A DNA stretch of 64,000 nucleotides from Paenibacillus camerounensis (GCF_000723885.1 NZ_CCDG010000078.1:62001-126000), one strand, 5' to 3'; counted from the stretch's first letter, positions 52,402 through 60,961 are shown. Program-made: numbers and translations. The notes: generated from the sequence alone by a model not told the origin.

Positions 52402-53463
52402 TTAATTCAAAGTGACGTTCACATTAAGGCTCTCATCCCGGATATCACCGACGATTTCCTCCAGCAGATCTTCCATGGTAACAATTCCGGTAATGGCACC
52501 TGAAGGGTCTGTTACAGCTGCCATGTGAACCCGGGTCTGCTGCATCCGCAGAAGCACATCCCGCAGGTTCTTGCTGGCCGGAAACTTCGGAATATCGTGA
52601 ATGTAGGACTGCCAGTTCGTTGCTCTTCCGGCAGCAACGCTGGTAAGCATTTCTTTGGTGTTCACATACCCTGTGAACCGCCCTGTTCCATCAGCAGCGA
52701 CTACGGGATAACGGGTATAATCATGTTCGCCCAGAACCTGAATCAGCTGCTCTACAGACATTCCGGCCTGAAGTGTAATTACGTTAGATACCGGAACAAT
52801 TATTTCGCCGAGCGTCCGTTCATCAAAGGCAAAGATGTTATTGAGATAGACCAGCTCCGTTTTGTTAATCTCGCCGCTTTCGTAGCTCTGGTCAACAATC
52901 CACTTCAGCTCCTCCTCGGAATGGACCGTTTCATGGCCGGCCGGCTTCACGCCGAAGATACGGAGCAGCAGCCGGGCGGAGCCATTGAGTGCTGTAATGA
53001 ACGGGTACGTGATTTTACCGAACCAGAACAATGGCGGAGCCAGCAGCAGTGTCATTCTCTCGGCATACTGGATGGCAAGGGTCTTGGGTGCAAGCTCGCC
53101 GATAACCACATGCAGGAAGGTAATAATTGACAATGCGATCATATAAGAGAGCAGGGTGGATAATGCCGCCGGCACTCCCATCTGGTCAAACAGCGGATGA
53201 AGAATCCGTTCAACCGTCGGTTCACCCAATGCCCCGAGCACCAGCGCGGTGATTGTGATACCGAGCTGGCAGGCAGACAAGTAGTAGTCGAGATCATGTG
53301 CCACTTTTTTGGCGGTTATTGCTTTTTTGTTGCCTTCACTGATTAGTTGGTCAATACGTGACATGCGTACTTTTAGAATCGCAAACTCGGCTCCGACAAA
53401 AAAAGCGGTAAGGCCGATAAAGATCGCAACCATTATTAAATTTATCGTTATAACTCCGTCCAA
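52402..53463 (-). CDS. CNNM/CorC-type membrane protein, shorter paralog
   Basis: A 353-residue protein with an N-terminal DUF21 membrane domain (three to four helices; GEFAILKVRMSRIDQLI-like region and SACQLGITITALVLGALGEP) and a tandem CBS pair (residues 200-340; IVPVSNVITL and DYTRYPVV). The C-terminal CorC_HlyC domain present in its neighbour is absent, so the protein ends after the second CBS domain with SLNVNVTLN. The family includes magnesium exporters such as MpfA. The start is TTG 53463. The gene has a leader hairpin identical in plan to that of its paralog. Confidence 0.5.
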   Translation of the reverse strand: MDGVITINLIMVAIFIGLTAFFVGAEFAILKVRMSRIDQLISEGNKKAITAKKVAHDLDYYLSACQLGITITALVLGALGEPTVERILHPLFDQMGVPAALSTLLSYMIALSIITFLHVVIGELAPKTLAIQYAERMTLLLAPPLFWFGKITYPFITALNGSARLLLRIFGVKPAGHETVHSEEELKWIVDQSYESGEINKTELVYLNNIFAFDERTLGEIIVPVSNVITLQAGMSVEQLIQVLGEHDYTRYPVVAADGTGRFTGYVNTKEMLTSVAAGRATNWQSYIHDIPKFPASKNLRDVLLRMQQTRVHMAAVTDPSGAITGIVTMEDLLEEIVGDIRDESLNVNVTLN

Positions 53464-53494
53464 AGTTTTCCCTCAGCGTGAGGGATTCACCTCC
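53464..53494 (-). promoter_or_regulatory. SD-hairpin-TTG leader of CNNM gene 1
   Basis: On the minus strand GGAGGTGA is followed by TCCCTC and GAGGGA arms with an ACGC-type loop, then TTG 53463. The SD lies 23 bases from the start, too far unless the hairpin folds and shortens the distance to about 8-9 bases. The same layout precedes the paralog at 54837. Confidence 0.5.
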
Positions 53495-53520
53495 AAAGTA
53501 ATAGATAAGTCCATTTATTC

Positions 53521-54837
53521 TTAATGCTGTACCTGAGGCTGTTTGTAGTGGAGAATGACCTGCTTGATCTGGAAATTATCCATTTCCATGATCGTCCAGC
53601 TTTGTCCTCCGGCTATGAATTCATAGCCAGCTTCAACAGATGTGCCTTCACGGAACTGAATCCAGCCTCCGATGGTGTCAATTTCCTCGCTGTCCTCAAA
53701 CGTAAAGCCGAACTGCTCCTCAATATCCTCCAGCAGCACACGCCCGCTGATAACATAGGTCTGTTCATCGATCCGCTGAATTTCTGACACTTCATCTGCA
53801 TCGAATTCATCGCGGATCTCTCCGACCAGCTCCTCCAGGATATCCTCCAGTGTAAGAATCCCGGCAGTACCGCCGTATTCGTCTATGACCAGGGCCATAT
53901 GCATCTGCTCCTGTTGCATTTTCAGCATCGCTTCCTTGATTGGCGTTACTGAGGATACGGTAGGAAGGCTGCGGACGAATTCCTTAAGATGAGGCTCGCG
54001 GCCGGCAATAATGTGCGGAAGCATCTTTTTCACATTGACCACACCAAGCACTTTGTCTTTGTTCCCGGTCTCAATAACCGGATAACGGGTATAGTTATTG
54101 GTGTCGAGAATGCTGATAATATCTTCATTTGACATGTCATATTCAAGCGCCACCATTCCGGTTCTCGGAATCATGATATCTTTGGCTATACGCTCATCAA
54201 AAGAAAATACATTCTCCAGATACTCCAGCTTTTGTTCGTTAATTTCGCCGCCTTTGAAGCTCTGAGCCATAATGATCCGCAGCTCTTCCTCCGAATAATG
54301 CTCCTCATGGCCGGCAGGCTTAACACCGAACATACGCAGAATAACCCGGGAGGTTCCGTTCAGCGCGACGATAAACGGGTGCATAATTTTACCGAACCAG
54401 TAAAGCGGCGGGGAAAGCATCAGTGTAAGCTTTTCAGAAAACTGAATAGCCAGTGTCTTGGGCGCCATCTCTCCGACAACCACATGGAGGAAGGTTACAA
54501 ATATAAAGGCAATTGCATAAGACGCTACAGAAGACGAAGCTTCAGAGACATTCAAATAATCAAATACAGGATAGAGTATACGCTCTACCGCCGGTTTACC
54601 GATTGCACCAAGCCCCAGGGCTGTTACAGTGATACCGAGCTGGCAGGCGGACAGATAGTAGTCCAGATCACCGACCACTTTTTTTGCGATAATTGCTTTT
54701 TTGTTGCCTTCATCAATCAGCTGCTCAATCCGTGACATCCGCATTTTAACGGCTGCAAATTCAGAAGCTACAAAAAAAGCCGTCATTACAATTAAAACTG
54801 CAAGGATAATTAGGTTAGTTAAGGTTATTAAATCCAA
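53521..54837 (-). CDS. CNNM/CorC-type membrane protein, full-length paralog
   Basis: A 438-residue protein with DUF21 membrane domain (SEFAAVKMRMSRIEQLIDEG start, SACQLGITVTALGLGAIGKP), two CBS domains (MIPRTGMVAL, NYTRYPVI, MALVIDEYGGTAGILTLEDI) and the CorC_HlyC domain at the end (ISGRVLLEDIEEQFG and GGWIQFREG). This is the usual layout of Mg2+ (and Co2+) exporters like YhdP/MpfA. The start is TTG 54837. It is 57 bases upstream of its shorter paralog on the same strand, so tandem duplication is likely. Confidence 0.5.
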   Translation of the reverse strand: MDLITLTNLIILAVLIVMTAFFVASEFAAVKMRMSRIEQLIDEGNKKAIIAKKVVGDLDYYLSACQLGITVTALGLGAIGKPAVERILYPVFDYLNVSEASSSVASYAIAFIFVTFLHVVVGEMAPKTLAIQFSEKLTLMLSPPLYWFGKIMHPFIVALNGTSRVILRMFGVKPAGHEEHYSEEELRIIMAQSFKGGEINEQKLEYLENVFSFDERIAKDIMIPRTGMVALEYDMSNEDIISILDTNNYTRYPVIETGNKDKVLGVVNVKKMLPHIIAGREPHLKEFVRSLPTVSSVTPIKEAMLKMQQEQMHMALVIDEYGGTAGILTLEDILEELVGEIRDEFDADEVSEIQRIDEQTYVISGRVLLEDIEEQFGFTFEDSEEIDTIGGWIQFREGTSVEAGYEFIAGGQSWTIMEMDNFQIKQVILHYKQPQVQH

Positions 54838-54865
54838 TCCTTTCCCTCAAAAGAGGGATTCACCT
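54838..54865 (-). promoter_or_regulatory. SD-hairpin-TTG leader of CNNM gene 2
   Basis: On the minus strand TTGGAGGTGAATCCCTC, then TTTT, then GAGGGAAAGGA and the TTG start. Arms TCCCTC and GAGGGA separate the strong SD from the start by about 22 bases, as in the paralog. Confidence 0.5.
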
Positions 54866-55198
54866 CCAAGTTGAATTAAGGACGTATTTGTGAATCAAAC
54901 GTAAGCGCCGGGTTACTCATACAGCCGTGGAAGCGGATCAATGTAGGAGTACAATCCATTTGCAATATCGCCTTCCCATTATTGTTCGCCCCCCTTCATA
55001 AGATATACGAATGAGTATAACATAATTCAACCCCAACCATCCAGTTGCACGTCATGGTTAGTAGATTCACCCTATTCAGGCTTTCCGGCCGGAATTATTC
55101 CAGAATAGATGAGGCGGATAGAATCAATACTAAACCGGGCTTTGAATAAGAGCCTGAATAGGGCAGTTAAATAATATAACCCATTGGAGGAGCAAACG
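54866..55198. other. Gene-free region with long leader and inverted repeat
   Basis: No gene is seen. A TATACT-like -10 for the CNNM gene lies at 55014-55019 (minus strand), which would give a leader of about 170 bases; no good -35 was found, and no known riboswitch pattern was recognised. A perfect 13-base inverted repeat lies at 55070-55163: CCCTATTCAGGCT (55070-55082) and AGCCTGAATAGGG (55151-55163), enclosing a 12-bp palindrome TTCCGGCCGGAA. Confidence 0.5.
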
Positions 55199-55248
55199 AT
55201 GCAGCTGCAAAATCGCTGGCCCAGCACAATCAGCTTCAGTAAAAATAA

Positions 55249-55300
55249 AACAGAGCAGAGATTCTTCCGCTTAAGGAGGAATTCTGCTCTGTTATTTCTT
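55249..55300. terminator. Bidirectional terminator after lutC
   Basis: Long stem made of AACAGAGCAGA and TCTGCTCTGTT with further pairing near a GCTTAA loop; T-rich runs follow on both strands (TTATTTCTTTTT on plus, TTTTATTTTT on minus). Confidence 0.5.
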
Positions 55301-55311
55301 TTTAAATATCG

Positions 55312-55995
55312 TTAAATAAGAACATAGGTAGCTCTTAACGGACCGTGCACGCCGACTACGAGCTGCATTTCAATATCCGCGGAATTGGATGGGCCGGAGA
55401 TAAAGTTGATGGAGGAGCCGACCGGCTCGCCTGCCTCAATGCGGCGGTTCAGGTCAGCGGCAGCCTGTGTAGATCGCAGTACAATGCGCTCCTTTTCAAT
55501 AACGGCAATATAATGCTCAGGTAAAAAATGCAGGGAGCGCCCCTGATCAGGCCTGCTCTCAATAACGACGGTGCCTGACTCGGCAAGTACATAGTCGGCA
55601 AAAATAATAGCTGTATTCGCTGCTTCGGCGCGTCTGATATTGCCCTCACGTCCGGAGGCTTCAGTCCATACAGATGAATCCGGAATGCTGAGCTCATAGC
55701 GGTTAAACCGCGGGTCTCCCGAGGTCATTACCGGTCCGCCGCCGTTGGCTGCGATCAGATCATCAAGCGTCTTCTGCAGAAGCTCCGGTGTGGATTCAAT
55801 AAGCTGGGTGTGGATGAAGAAGCACTGCTCCTTCAGAATATTAATCAGATCGTCACTGGTAAGCGTCCCATAGCTGTCGGGAATCATTCCCTTGATATCC
55901 GGACGCTTAACGTTATACGCGCGCTCCCGGCCGAGACTGGAAGCCACTCTGTTCAGAAAGGATTCCCTGTTGTTGTGTTTGCTTATGGCAGTCAT
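55312..55995 (-). CDS. lutC: Lactate utilization protein C (LutC)
   Basis: A 227-residue LUD-domain protein, third subunit of the LutABC L-lactate dehydrogenase complex. The family pattern AEAANTAIIFADYVLAESGT and LHFLPEHYIAVIE and the end SADIEMQLVVGVHGPLRA are clear. ATG 55995 overlaps the lutB stop by 4 bases. It has no Fe-S cluster of its own. It ends at a bidirectional terminator. Confidence 0.5.
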   Translation of the reverse strand: MTAISKHNNRESFLNRVASSLGRERAYNVKRPDIKGMIPDSYGTLTSDDLINILKEQCFFIHTQLIESTPELLQKTLDDLIAANGGGPVMTSGDPRFNRYELSIPDSSVWTEASGREGNIRRAEAANTAIIFADYVLAESGTVVIESRPDQGRSLHFLPEHYIAVIEKERIVLRSTQAAADLNRRIEAGEPVGSSINFISGPSNSADIEMQLVVGVHGPLRATYVLI

Positions 55996-57419
55996 TGTTG
56001 TGTACCTCCCTGACGTTCCTTCATCCAGGTGCGGAAGCTGTCCGCCTGCTTAACGGGCTGATTCAGATCACGTACGCCAACCCAGCCCTGGATCAGGCCT
56101 GGTCCCCGGACGATTCTGCCATGCTTACTCATCATCCGGCTGCCCGGATTAGCCAGACGCAGCACCTTGCCGAACATAGAGGGGGAGGAGAGCAGGCGTC
56201 CGGCTGCCTTCATCTGGAAGCGTTCGGCCGCCCCGGTCCGTTTCTCCTTGACGATATTTTGCCGGTGCATGATCAGCTGCTCGTGCAGAGGAATTTTGAC
56301 CGGACAGACGTCGGTACAAGCTCCGCACAGACTGGAGGCAAAGGGCAGCTCCTTGTAATCATCATATCCGCCGAGCAGAGGTGTGATAACTGCGCCGATC
56401 GGGCCGGGATAGATGGAGCCGTATGCATGCCCCCCGATATGCCGGTAGATTGGGCAGACGTTCAGGCAGGCGCCGCAGCGGATACATTGCAGAGCTTCGT
56501 TGAATTCGCTTCCCAGAATCTCGGACCGGCCGTTATCGACGACAACCAGGTGGAACTCTTCCGGACCATCGCTTTCTCCGGCTGCCTTGGGGCCCATGAC
56601 CGTGATGTAGCTGGTCAGCTTTTGCCCGACAGCACTCCGGCACAGCAGATTGTCCAGCACCTCCATTTCCTCCATGGTCGGAACAATCCGCTCCATCCCC
56701 ATAACAGCGATCTGGGTCTTGGGAATAGCGGCTGTCAGATCCCCGTTGCCTTCATTGGTTACCAGATTGATTGCGCCCATATTGGCTACGGCAAAATTGC
56801 AGCCGGTGATCCCGACATCCGCCTCCAGAAACTTCTGGCGCAGCACTTCCCGGGCATGGCGGGCCAGCTTTTCCGGGCTTTCATCTCCTGTATATCCAAG
56901 CTTTTCTGTGAATACCCGCTTAATCTGGTTGCGGTCCTTATGAAGGGCAGGGGCGACAATATGTGAAGGCGGGTCCCAGTCATCAATCTGCAGTATATAT
57001 TCGCCAAGGTCAGTCTCGATCAGGTCACAGCCGGCTTCGAGCAGCACCTTGTTCATTTCAATTTCCTCAGTCACCATGGATTTGGATTTGACAATTTTTC
57101 GGGCCTGCTTCGAGACAACAACATCCCGGATATAGCTGCTGGCCTCTTCCTTGGTTGCGGCAAAATAGATTTGCCCGCCTTTGGCCTCAATGTTATCTGC
57201 CAGCTGGTTCAGATAGAAATCCAAGTTCTGCAGTGTGTGCTGACGAATGGTCTGGCCGACAACCCGCCACGCTTCCCAGTCCCCGAGAGCGGTAGCAGCA
57301 GTAAGCCGCCTGGTCTTGAGGCTGTCCTGGGCGGAGCTTACGGCACTGCGCATAAAAGCGTTACCGATCCCGTCCGCCGTCCGCTCACCGAACTCCCGAT
57401 TATCTGTTTTCAGGCTCAT
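55992..57419 (-). CDS. lutB: Lactate utilization iron-sulfur protein B (LutB)
   Basis: A 475-residue protein with an N-terminal LUD domain and two 4Fe-4S sets, CIRCGACLNVCPIYRHIGG and CGACTDVCPVKIPL, as in LutB of Bacillus. It passes electrons from lactate oxidation to the respiratory chain. It overlaps lutA by 4 bases and lutC by 4. Length is near the usual 470. No missing residues are seen. Confidence 0.5.
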   Translation of the reverse strand: MSLKTDNREFGERTADGIGNAFMRSAVSSAQDSLKTRRLTAATALGDWEAWRVVGQTIRQHTLQNLDFYLNQLADNIEAKGGQIYFAATKEEASSYIRDVVVSKQARKIVKSKSMVTEEIEMNKVLLEAGCDLIETDLGEYILQIDDWDPPSHIVAPALHKDRNQIKRVFTEKLGYTGDESPEKLARHAREVLRQKFLEADVGITGCNFAVANMGAINLVTNEGNGDLTAAIPKTQIAVMGMERIVPTMEEMEVLDNLLCRSAVGQKLTSYITVMGPKAAGESDGPEEFHLVVVDNGRSEILGSEFNEALQCIRCGACLNVCPIYRHIGGHAYGSIYPGPIGAVITPLLGGYDDYKELPFASSLCGACTDVCPVKIPLHEQLIMHRQNIVKEKRTGAAERFQMKAAGRLLSSPSMFGKVLRLANPGSRMMSKHGRIVRGPGLIQGWVGVRDLNQPVKQADSFRTWMKERQGGTQQ

Positions 57420-58168
57420 GAGGAGAGGCCTCCTTTGGCTGCGGCTGGTTCGCTGGTATGGTTCAGTACCTCAGCAATATGCATGATTTTGACAGGCAAC
57501 CCTTTGCGGGACAGCCGTCCGCCGATGTTCAGCAGGCAGCCCATGTCTGCGCTAATGAGGATATCCGCCCCCGTTTCCATCACACTATCACATTTTTCAT
57601 CCACCATTTGTCCGGATATCTCCGGCATTTTTACTGAAAAAGTCCCGCCAAAGCCGCAGCAGTTATCGCTGTTCTTCAGCGGCTCAAGCTGCAGTCCGCG
57701 GACCTGCTCAAGCAGCTGATACGGGGTTTCCTTTTCGCCAAGCAGTCTGGTCATATGGCAGGACCGGTGATAGGTTGCAGTGCCGTCAAGCCTTGCGCCG
57801 ACATCCGTGATTCCCAGCACTCTGACGATGAATTGGGTGAATTCGTACGATTTTTCTTTTAAGGCAACCGCTTTCAATTCCCAGTCCGGATCACCTTTAA
57901 AAATCTTCGGGTACTCATGGAACATGGCAATGCAGGAGCCGGAGGGGCCGACGACATAATCTGAATGCTCAAAGGCGAGCATCATATTTTTCATAGCCAG
58001 CTTGGAATCCTCCAGATACCCGCTGTTATACGTGGGCTGGCCGCAGCAGACCTGCGAAGCCGGATAATCAAGCTCACAGCCAAGCCTTTCAAGGACTTCA
58101 ACCATTGCTTTTCCCGCTGCGGGGGTCATTAGGTCTACTAAACAAGTCGAAAAGATGCTTACTTTCAT
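57416..58168 (-). CDS. lutA: Lactate utilization protein A (LutA)
   Basis: A 250-residue protein with two cysteine-rich CCG domains: LDYPASQVCCGQPTYNSGY and NSDNCCGFGGTFSVKMPE, plus CHMTR. These bind iron-sulfur groups and mark the LutA/YkgE family. ATG 58168 has TTGGAGGAAC upstream. It heads lutABC, transcribed away from aldA through the control region 58169-58334. Confidence 0.5.
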   Translation of the reverse strand: MKVSIFSTCLVDLMTPAAGKAMVEVLERLGCELDYPASQVCCGQPTYNSGYLEDSKLAMKNMMLAFEHSDYVVGPSGSCIAMFHEYPKIFKGDPDWELKAVALKEKSYEFTQFIVRVLGITDVGARLDGTATYHRSCHMTRLLGEKETPYQLLEQVRGLQLEPLKNSDNCCGFGGTFSVKMPEISGQMVDEKCDSVMETGADILISADMGCLLNIGGRLSRKGLPVKIMHIAEVLNHTSEPAAAKGGLSS

Positions 58169-58226
58169 TCCTGTTCCTCCAATCGCGACGTTGGTAGTTA
58201 TAGCTTAACTCAAGAAGTCAATGAAA

Positions 58227-58263
58227 AACAACATAAAAACACATATAAAATGTGTATGTTGTT
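58227..58263. promoter_or_regulatory. Nested inverted repeat in lut/ald control region
   Basis: Outer arms AACAACAT (58227-58234) and ATGTTGTT (58256-58263) enclose inner arms ACACAT (58239-58244) and ATGTGT (58250-58255). It touches the aldA -35 box. A regulator of either gene group may bind; this is inference. Confidence 0.5.
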
Positions 58264-58290
58264 GACATAAAATGTTGTTAGCGTTTACAC
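58262..58290 (+). promoter_or_regulatory. Candidate aldA promoter
   Basis: TTGACA (58262-58267), 17 bases, then TTACAC (58285-58290), a weak -10 box that overlaps the cre site. Start of the gene is 45 bases later. Confidence 0.5.
58276..58289 (-). promoter_or_regulatory. Perfect cre match (CcpA site)
   Basis: On the minus strand TGTAAACGCTAACA matches TGWAANCGNTNWCA at all 14 positions. It lies between the -35 and -10 region of aldA, a position that gives repression when preferred sugars are present. Confidence 0.5.
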
Positions 58291-58334
58291 TGGAGAGGAA
58301 GTGATGGAATAATTTATCTTGAGGGGGAGTACAA

Positions 58335-59780
58335 GTGGAAAAGCATTTGATGTATATCAACGGCCAATTTACCGAATCAGAAACCCAAGAGTGGATGGAT
58401 GTTACCAACCCGTCAACCGATGAAGTTATTTCACAGGTACCCAAAGCGACCAAAAATGACGTCGTACGTGCAATCGATGCTGCTGATGCAGCACAGTCAG
58501 CCTGGGAAGAAACCCCGGCAGTAGAAAGAGGAAGGTATCTGCACGCCATTGCGGACGGAATCCGGGCTGAGGCGGACAGCATTGCCAGACTTATATCCGA
58601 GGAAGTAGGCAAGACGCTGGAATTGTCCACAGTGGAAGTGAATTTTACGGCGGACTACCTGGATTATATGGCTGAGTGGGCACGCCGCTACGAGGGAGAG
58701 ATTATCCAGAGCGACCGCGATAACGAGAACATTTTTGTGTTCAAACGGGCCATCGGGGTAACTACAGGGATACTGCCCTGGAACTTCCCGTTCTTCCTGA
58801 TTGCCAGAAAAATGGCACCCGCGCTGATTACCGGTAATACGATTGTAGTTAAGCCGAGTGTGGAGTCACCTAATAATGCTATCGCTTTTACCAAAATTGT
58901 AGATAAAGCCGGTCTGCCAAAAGGTGTATATAACCTGGTGACAGGCAGAGGCGGCGAGGTCGGCAACGAGCTGGCCAGCAACCCGAAGGTGGGCATGGTC
59001 AGCCTGACTGGCAGCGTTCCGGCCGGGCAAAAGGTAATGGAGGCGGCAGCCGAGAACATTATCAAGGTTAGCCTTGAGCTTGGCGGTAAAGCGCCGGCCA
59101 TTGTAATGGCTGATGCGGATCTGGATCTGGCAGTTAAAGCGATCGTGGATTCCCGCGTCATTAATACAGGACAGGTGTGTAACTGTGCAGAGCGTGTGTA
59201 TGTGCATGAATCTATAAAGGATGAATTCACCGCCCGGCTGGTAGAAGCCATGAAGGCAGTGAAGTACGGTAATCCGCTGGTCGATACCGGCATCCATATG
59301 GGGCCGCTGATCAACAAGGCTGCCCAGGATTCTGTTCAGCAGAAGGTGGACCGGGCTGTCGAAGAAGGTGCGAAGATTCTGCTCGGCGGTAAAAAAGTCG
59401 AAGGCACAGGCAGCTTCTTTGAGCCGACGGTCATTGCTGATGCCACTAACAAGATGGAAATTGTGCAGGATGAGATTTTTGGTCCGGTCATTCCGATTGT
59501 TACGTTTGCGACACTGGATGAAGCGATTGAGCTGGCGAATGACAGCGAATTCGGCCTGACCTCCTCCCTGTATACGCAGAACCTGAACGTGGCGATGAAG
59601 GTAATCAAGCGGCTGAAGTACGGGGAAACCTACATCAACCGCGAGAACTTTGAAGCGATGCAGGGCTTCCACGCCGGCTGGCGTAAATCCGGCATCGGCG
59701 GCGCCGACGGTAAGCACGGCTTGAATGAGTATCTGCAGACTCAGGTTGTGTATCTGCAGTATGATAAGTCGGTTAACTGA
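58335..59780 (+). CDS. aldA: Lactaldehyde/glycolaldehyde dehydrogenase (AldA)
   Basis: A 481-residue NAD aldehyde dehydrogenase that turns L-lactaldehyde into L-lactate. Long stretches match Escherichia coli AldA, including FTADYLDYMAEWARRYEGEI, the Cys in SRVINTGQVCNCAERVYV and the end GFHAGWRKSGIGGADGKHG. The catalytic Glu is in SLELGGKAP. ATG 58335 follows GAGGGGGAG. It is divergent from lutABC, whose enzyme uses L-lactate, so the pair can take lactaldehyde (from fucose or rhamnose) to pyruvate. A terminator follows at 59911. Confidence 0.5.
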   Translation: MEKHLMYINGQFTESETQEWMDVTNPSTDEVISQVPKATKNDVVRAIDAADAAQSAWEETPAVERGRYLHAIADGIRAEADSIARLISEEVGKTLELSTVEVNFTADYLDYMAEWARRYEGEIIQSDRDNENIFVFKRAIGVTTGILPWNFPFFLIARKMAPALITGNTIVVKPSVESPNNAIAFTKIVDKAGLPKGVYNLVTGRGGEVGNELASNPKVGMVSLTGSVPAGQKVMEAAAENIIKVSLELGGKAPAIVMADADLDLAVKAIVDSRVINTGQVCNCAERVYVHESIKDEFTARLVEAMKAVKYGNPLVDTGIHMGPLINKAAQDSVQQKVDRAVEEGAKILLGGKKVEGTGSFFEPTVIADATNKMEIVQDEIFGPVIPIVTFATLDEAIELANDSEFGLTSSLYTQNLNVAMKVIKRLKYGETYINRENFEAMQGFHAGWRKSGIGGADGKHGLNEYLQTQVVYLQYDKSVN

Positions 59781-60268
59781 TGTACGGTGAATGAGGAATA
59801 GTAAGTGATGCACAGTTAGTGATGTAAAATCGTTAATGTGTGAGTAATGGATGATTTGTGCAGGATGGATACTGCAACAGAATGCTGTGCACTAATCCTA
59901 TTTTAGCTACGGGTCCCCGGGTTTATCGGGGGCCTGTTTTCGTTCAGACATAGATAAGGGGATAGGAAGGGGGGATAGAGTAGATAGTGGGAATAGATAG
60001 TAGGGAGTAAATAGAAGATAGTAATAGAAGATAGTAATAGAAGATAGTTTGTGGTAAATAGTGGGAAGTGGGTAGTTTGTAGAATAGATGGAAGAGTAAC
60101 TATCATCACTTGAACTACAGCAGGCGAATGGGTGAAACAATTAAAGGCAAAAAGGCCCTTGATTTCACTCGCAGCAGGCGAATCGGTGAAATCAAAGGCA
60201 AAAAGGCCCTTGATTCCGCTCATGGCAGCTCTCCTCCGAGAAGCAGCGAATCCCCTAAGAAACGGCGC
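59781..60268. repeat. Gene-free gap with low-complexity and direct repeats
   Basis: After the aldA terminator the plus strand is purine-rich (about 59950-60095) with three exact 13-base copies of AATAGAAGATAGT at 60010-60048. Then two direct repeats of about 50 bases at 60119-60170 and 60171-60221 each contain GCAGGCGAAT, AAAGGCAAAAAGGCCCTTGAT and a hairpin. No gene was supported here; short frames that read the repeats as IKGLFAF peptides seem to be chance. Confidence 0.5.
59911..59940 (+). terminator. Terminator after aldA
   Basis: GGTCCCCG and CGGGGGCC arms with a GGTTTAT loop, followed by TGTTTT. Confidence 0.5.
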
Positions 60269-60283
60269 TTAAAGCCGCTTCTT
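60257..60283 (-). terminator. Weak terminator of GNAT gene
   Basis: On the minus strand AAGAAGCGGC and GCCGTTTCTT pair with one or two mismatches around a short loop that includes the stop codon. No strong T run. Confidence 0.5.
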
Positions 60284-60685
60284 CAGGTAATACTTCGTAT
60301 GCCCCTCATTCGGGCAATCCTTGATCTCGCCGAAAATCTCGTAGCCCTGCTTCTGATAGAAGTGCGGCGCCTGCCAGCTCATGGTGGTGAGCTCACTCAC
60401 TTTGCAGCCGAGCTGCCGGGCACGGTTTTCAATTTCTGCGAGCAGGGCAGCCCCTAGACCGGTCCCTCTGCACGCCGGATCGACTGCCAGCAGGTGAACA
60501 TTCAGGATGTTCCAGGCTACATCCCCTGTAACTCCGCCCACATAAATGTCATTCTCGTAAGCCGCAAGGGAGAGCATTGTCCGCTCATAGGCTGGAATGC
60601 TGCTATCCGCACCATGGCGGTGCTCTTCCAGTAGCCTCGTTATTTCCCGCTGATTGTGTACTGCATCCAATTCTACAATGTTCAA
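60269..60685 (-). CDS. GNAT acetyltransferase
   Basis: A 138-residue N-acetyltransferase. The acetyl-CoA loop is VDPACRGTGLGAALLAEIENRAR and the C-terminal part YQKQGYEIFGEIKDCP fits the family that includes small cytosolic acetyltransferases. The start ATG 60685 has AAGGAGTGAG upstream on its strand. It stands alone and the substrate is unknown. The motif is given here in part, residues 68-88. Confidence 0.5.
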   Translation of the reverse strand: MNIVELDAVHNQREITRLLEEHRHGADSSIPAYERTMLSLAAYENDIYVGGVTGDVAWNILNVHLLAVDPACRGTGLGAALLAEIENRARQLGCKVSELTTMSWQAPHFYQKQGYEIFGEIKDCPNEGHTKYYLKKRL

Positions 60686-60961
60686 GTGTGCTCACTCCTT
60701 CTGCCTAACTATAACATAACTTGGAAGCGCTACAGACCGCTTAACACCGGCTGACCCAACTCAAAGCTACTCTTACAGCACCAAATACAAGGCACGATCC
60801 ATATAACTAACTAGAAACATCATATATCAAACCAATCTGCAGTCCGGTTCTTCCTGATTGGGGCATTCGTTATAATTTGGGGCTGGTTAATCTCCGGCTT
60901 CTCTGCGATTATGTTCGGGCAATCAACGAAACTACTTAACAGAAAAGGCGGGGAAATCACG

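Noticed and set aside
54866..55020. Magnesium riboswitch (M-box) before the CNNM gene
   Set aside because: The gene family and long leader made it likely, but none of the conserved M-box sequence blocks could be found.
55199..55315. 38-codon frame with SD TTGGAGGAG
   Set aside because: It reads through a strong terminator stem and overlaps lutC; the protein has no plausible pattern. Kept only as a remote possibility.
55995..56966. Open frame of 323 codons on the plus strand
   Set aside because: Antisense to lutB with all iron-sulfur motifs on the minus strand; no start signal.
58866..59813. Open frame of 315 codons on the minus strand
   Set aside because: Antisense to aldA, which matches a known enzyme over its full length.
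59903..60223. 106-codon frame on the minus strand with repeated IKGLFAF peptides
   Set aside because: The repeats come from DNA direct repeats with hairpins; the rest is hydrophobic low complexity and there is no SD.
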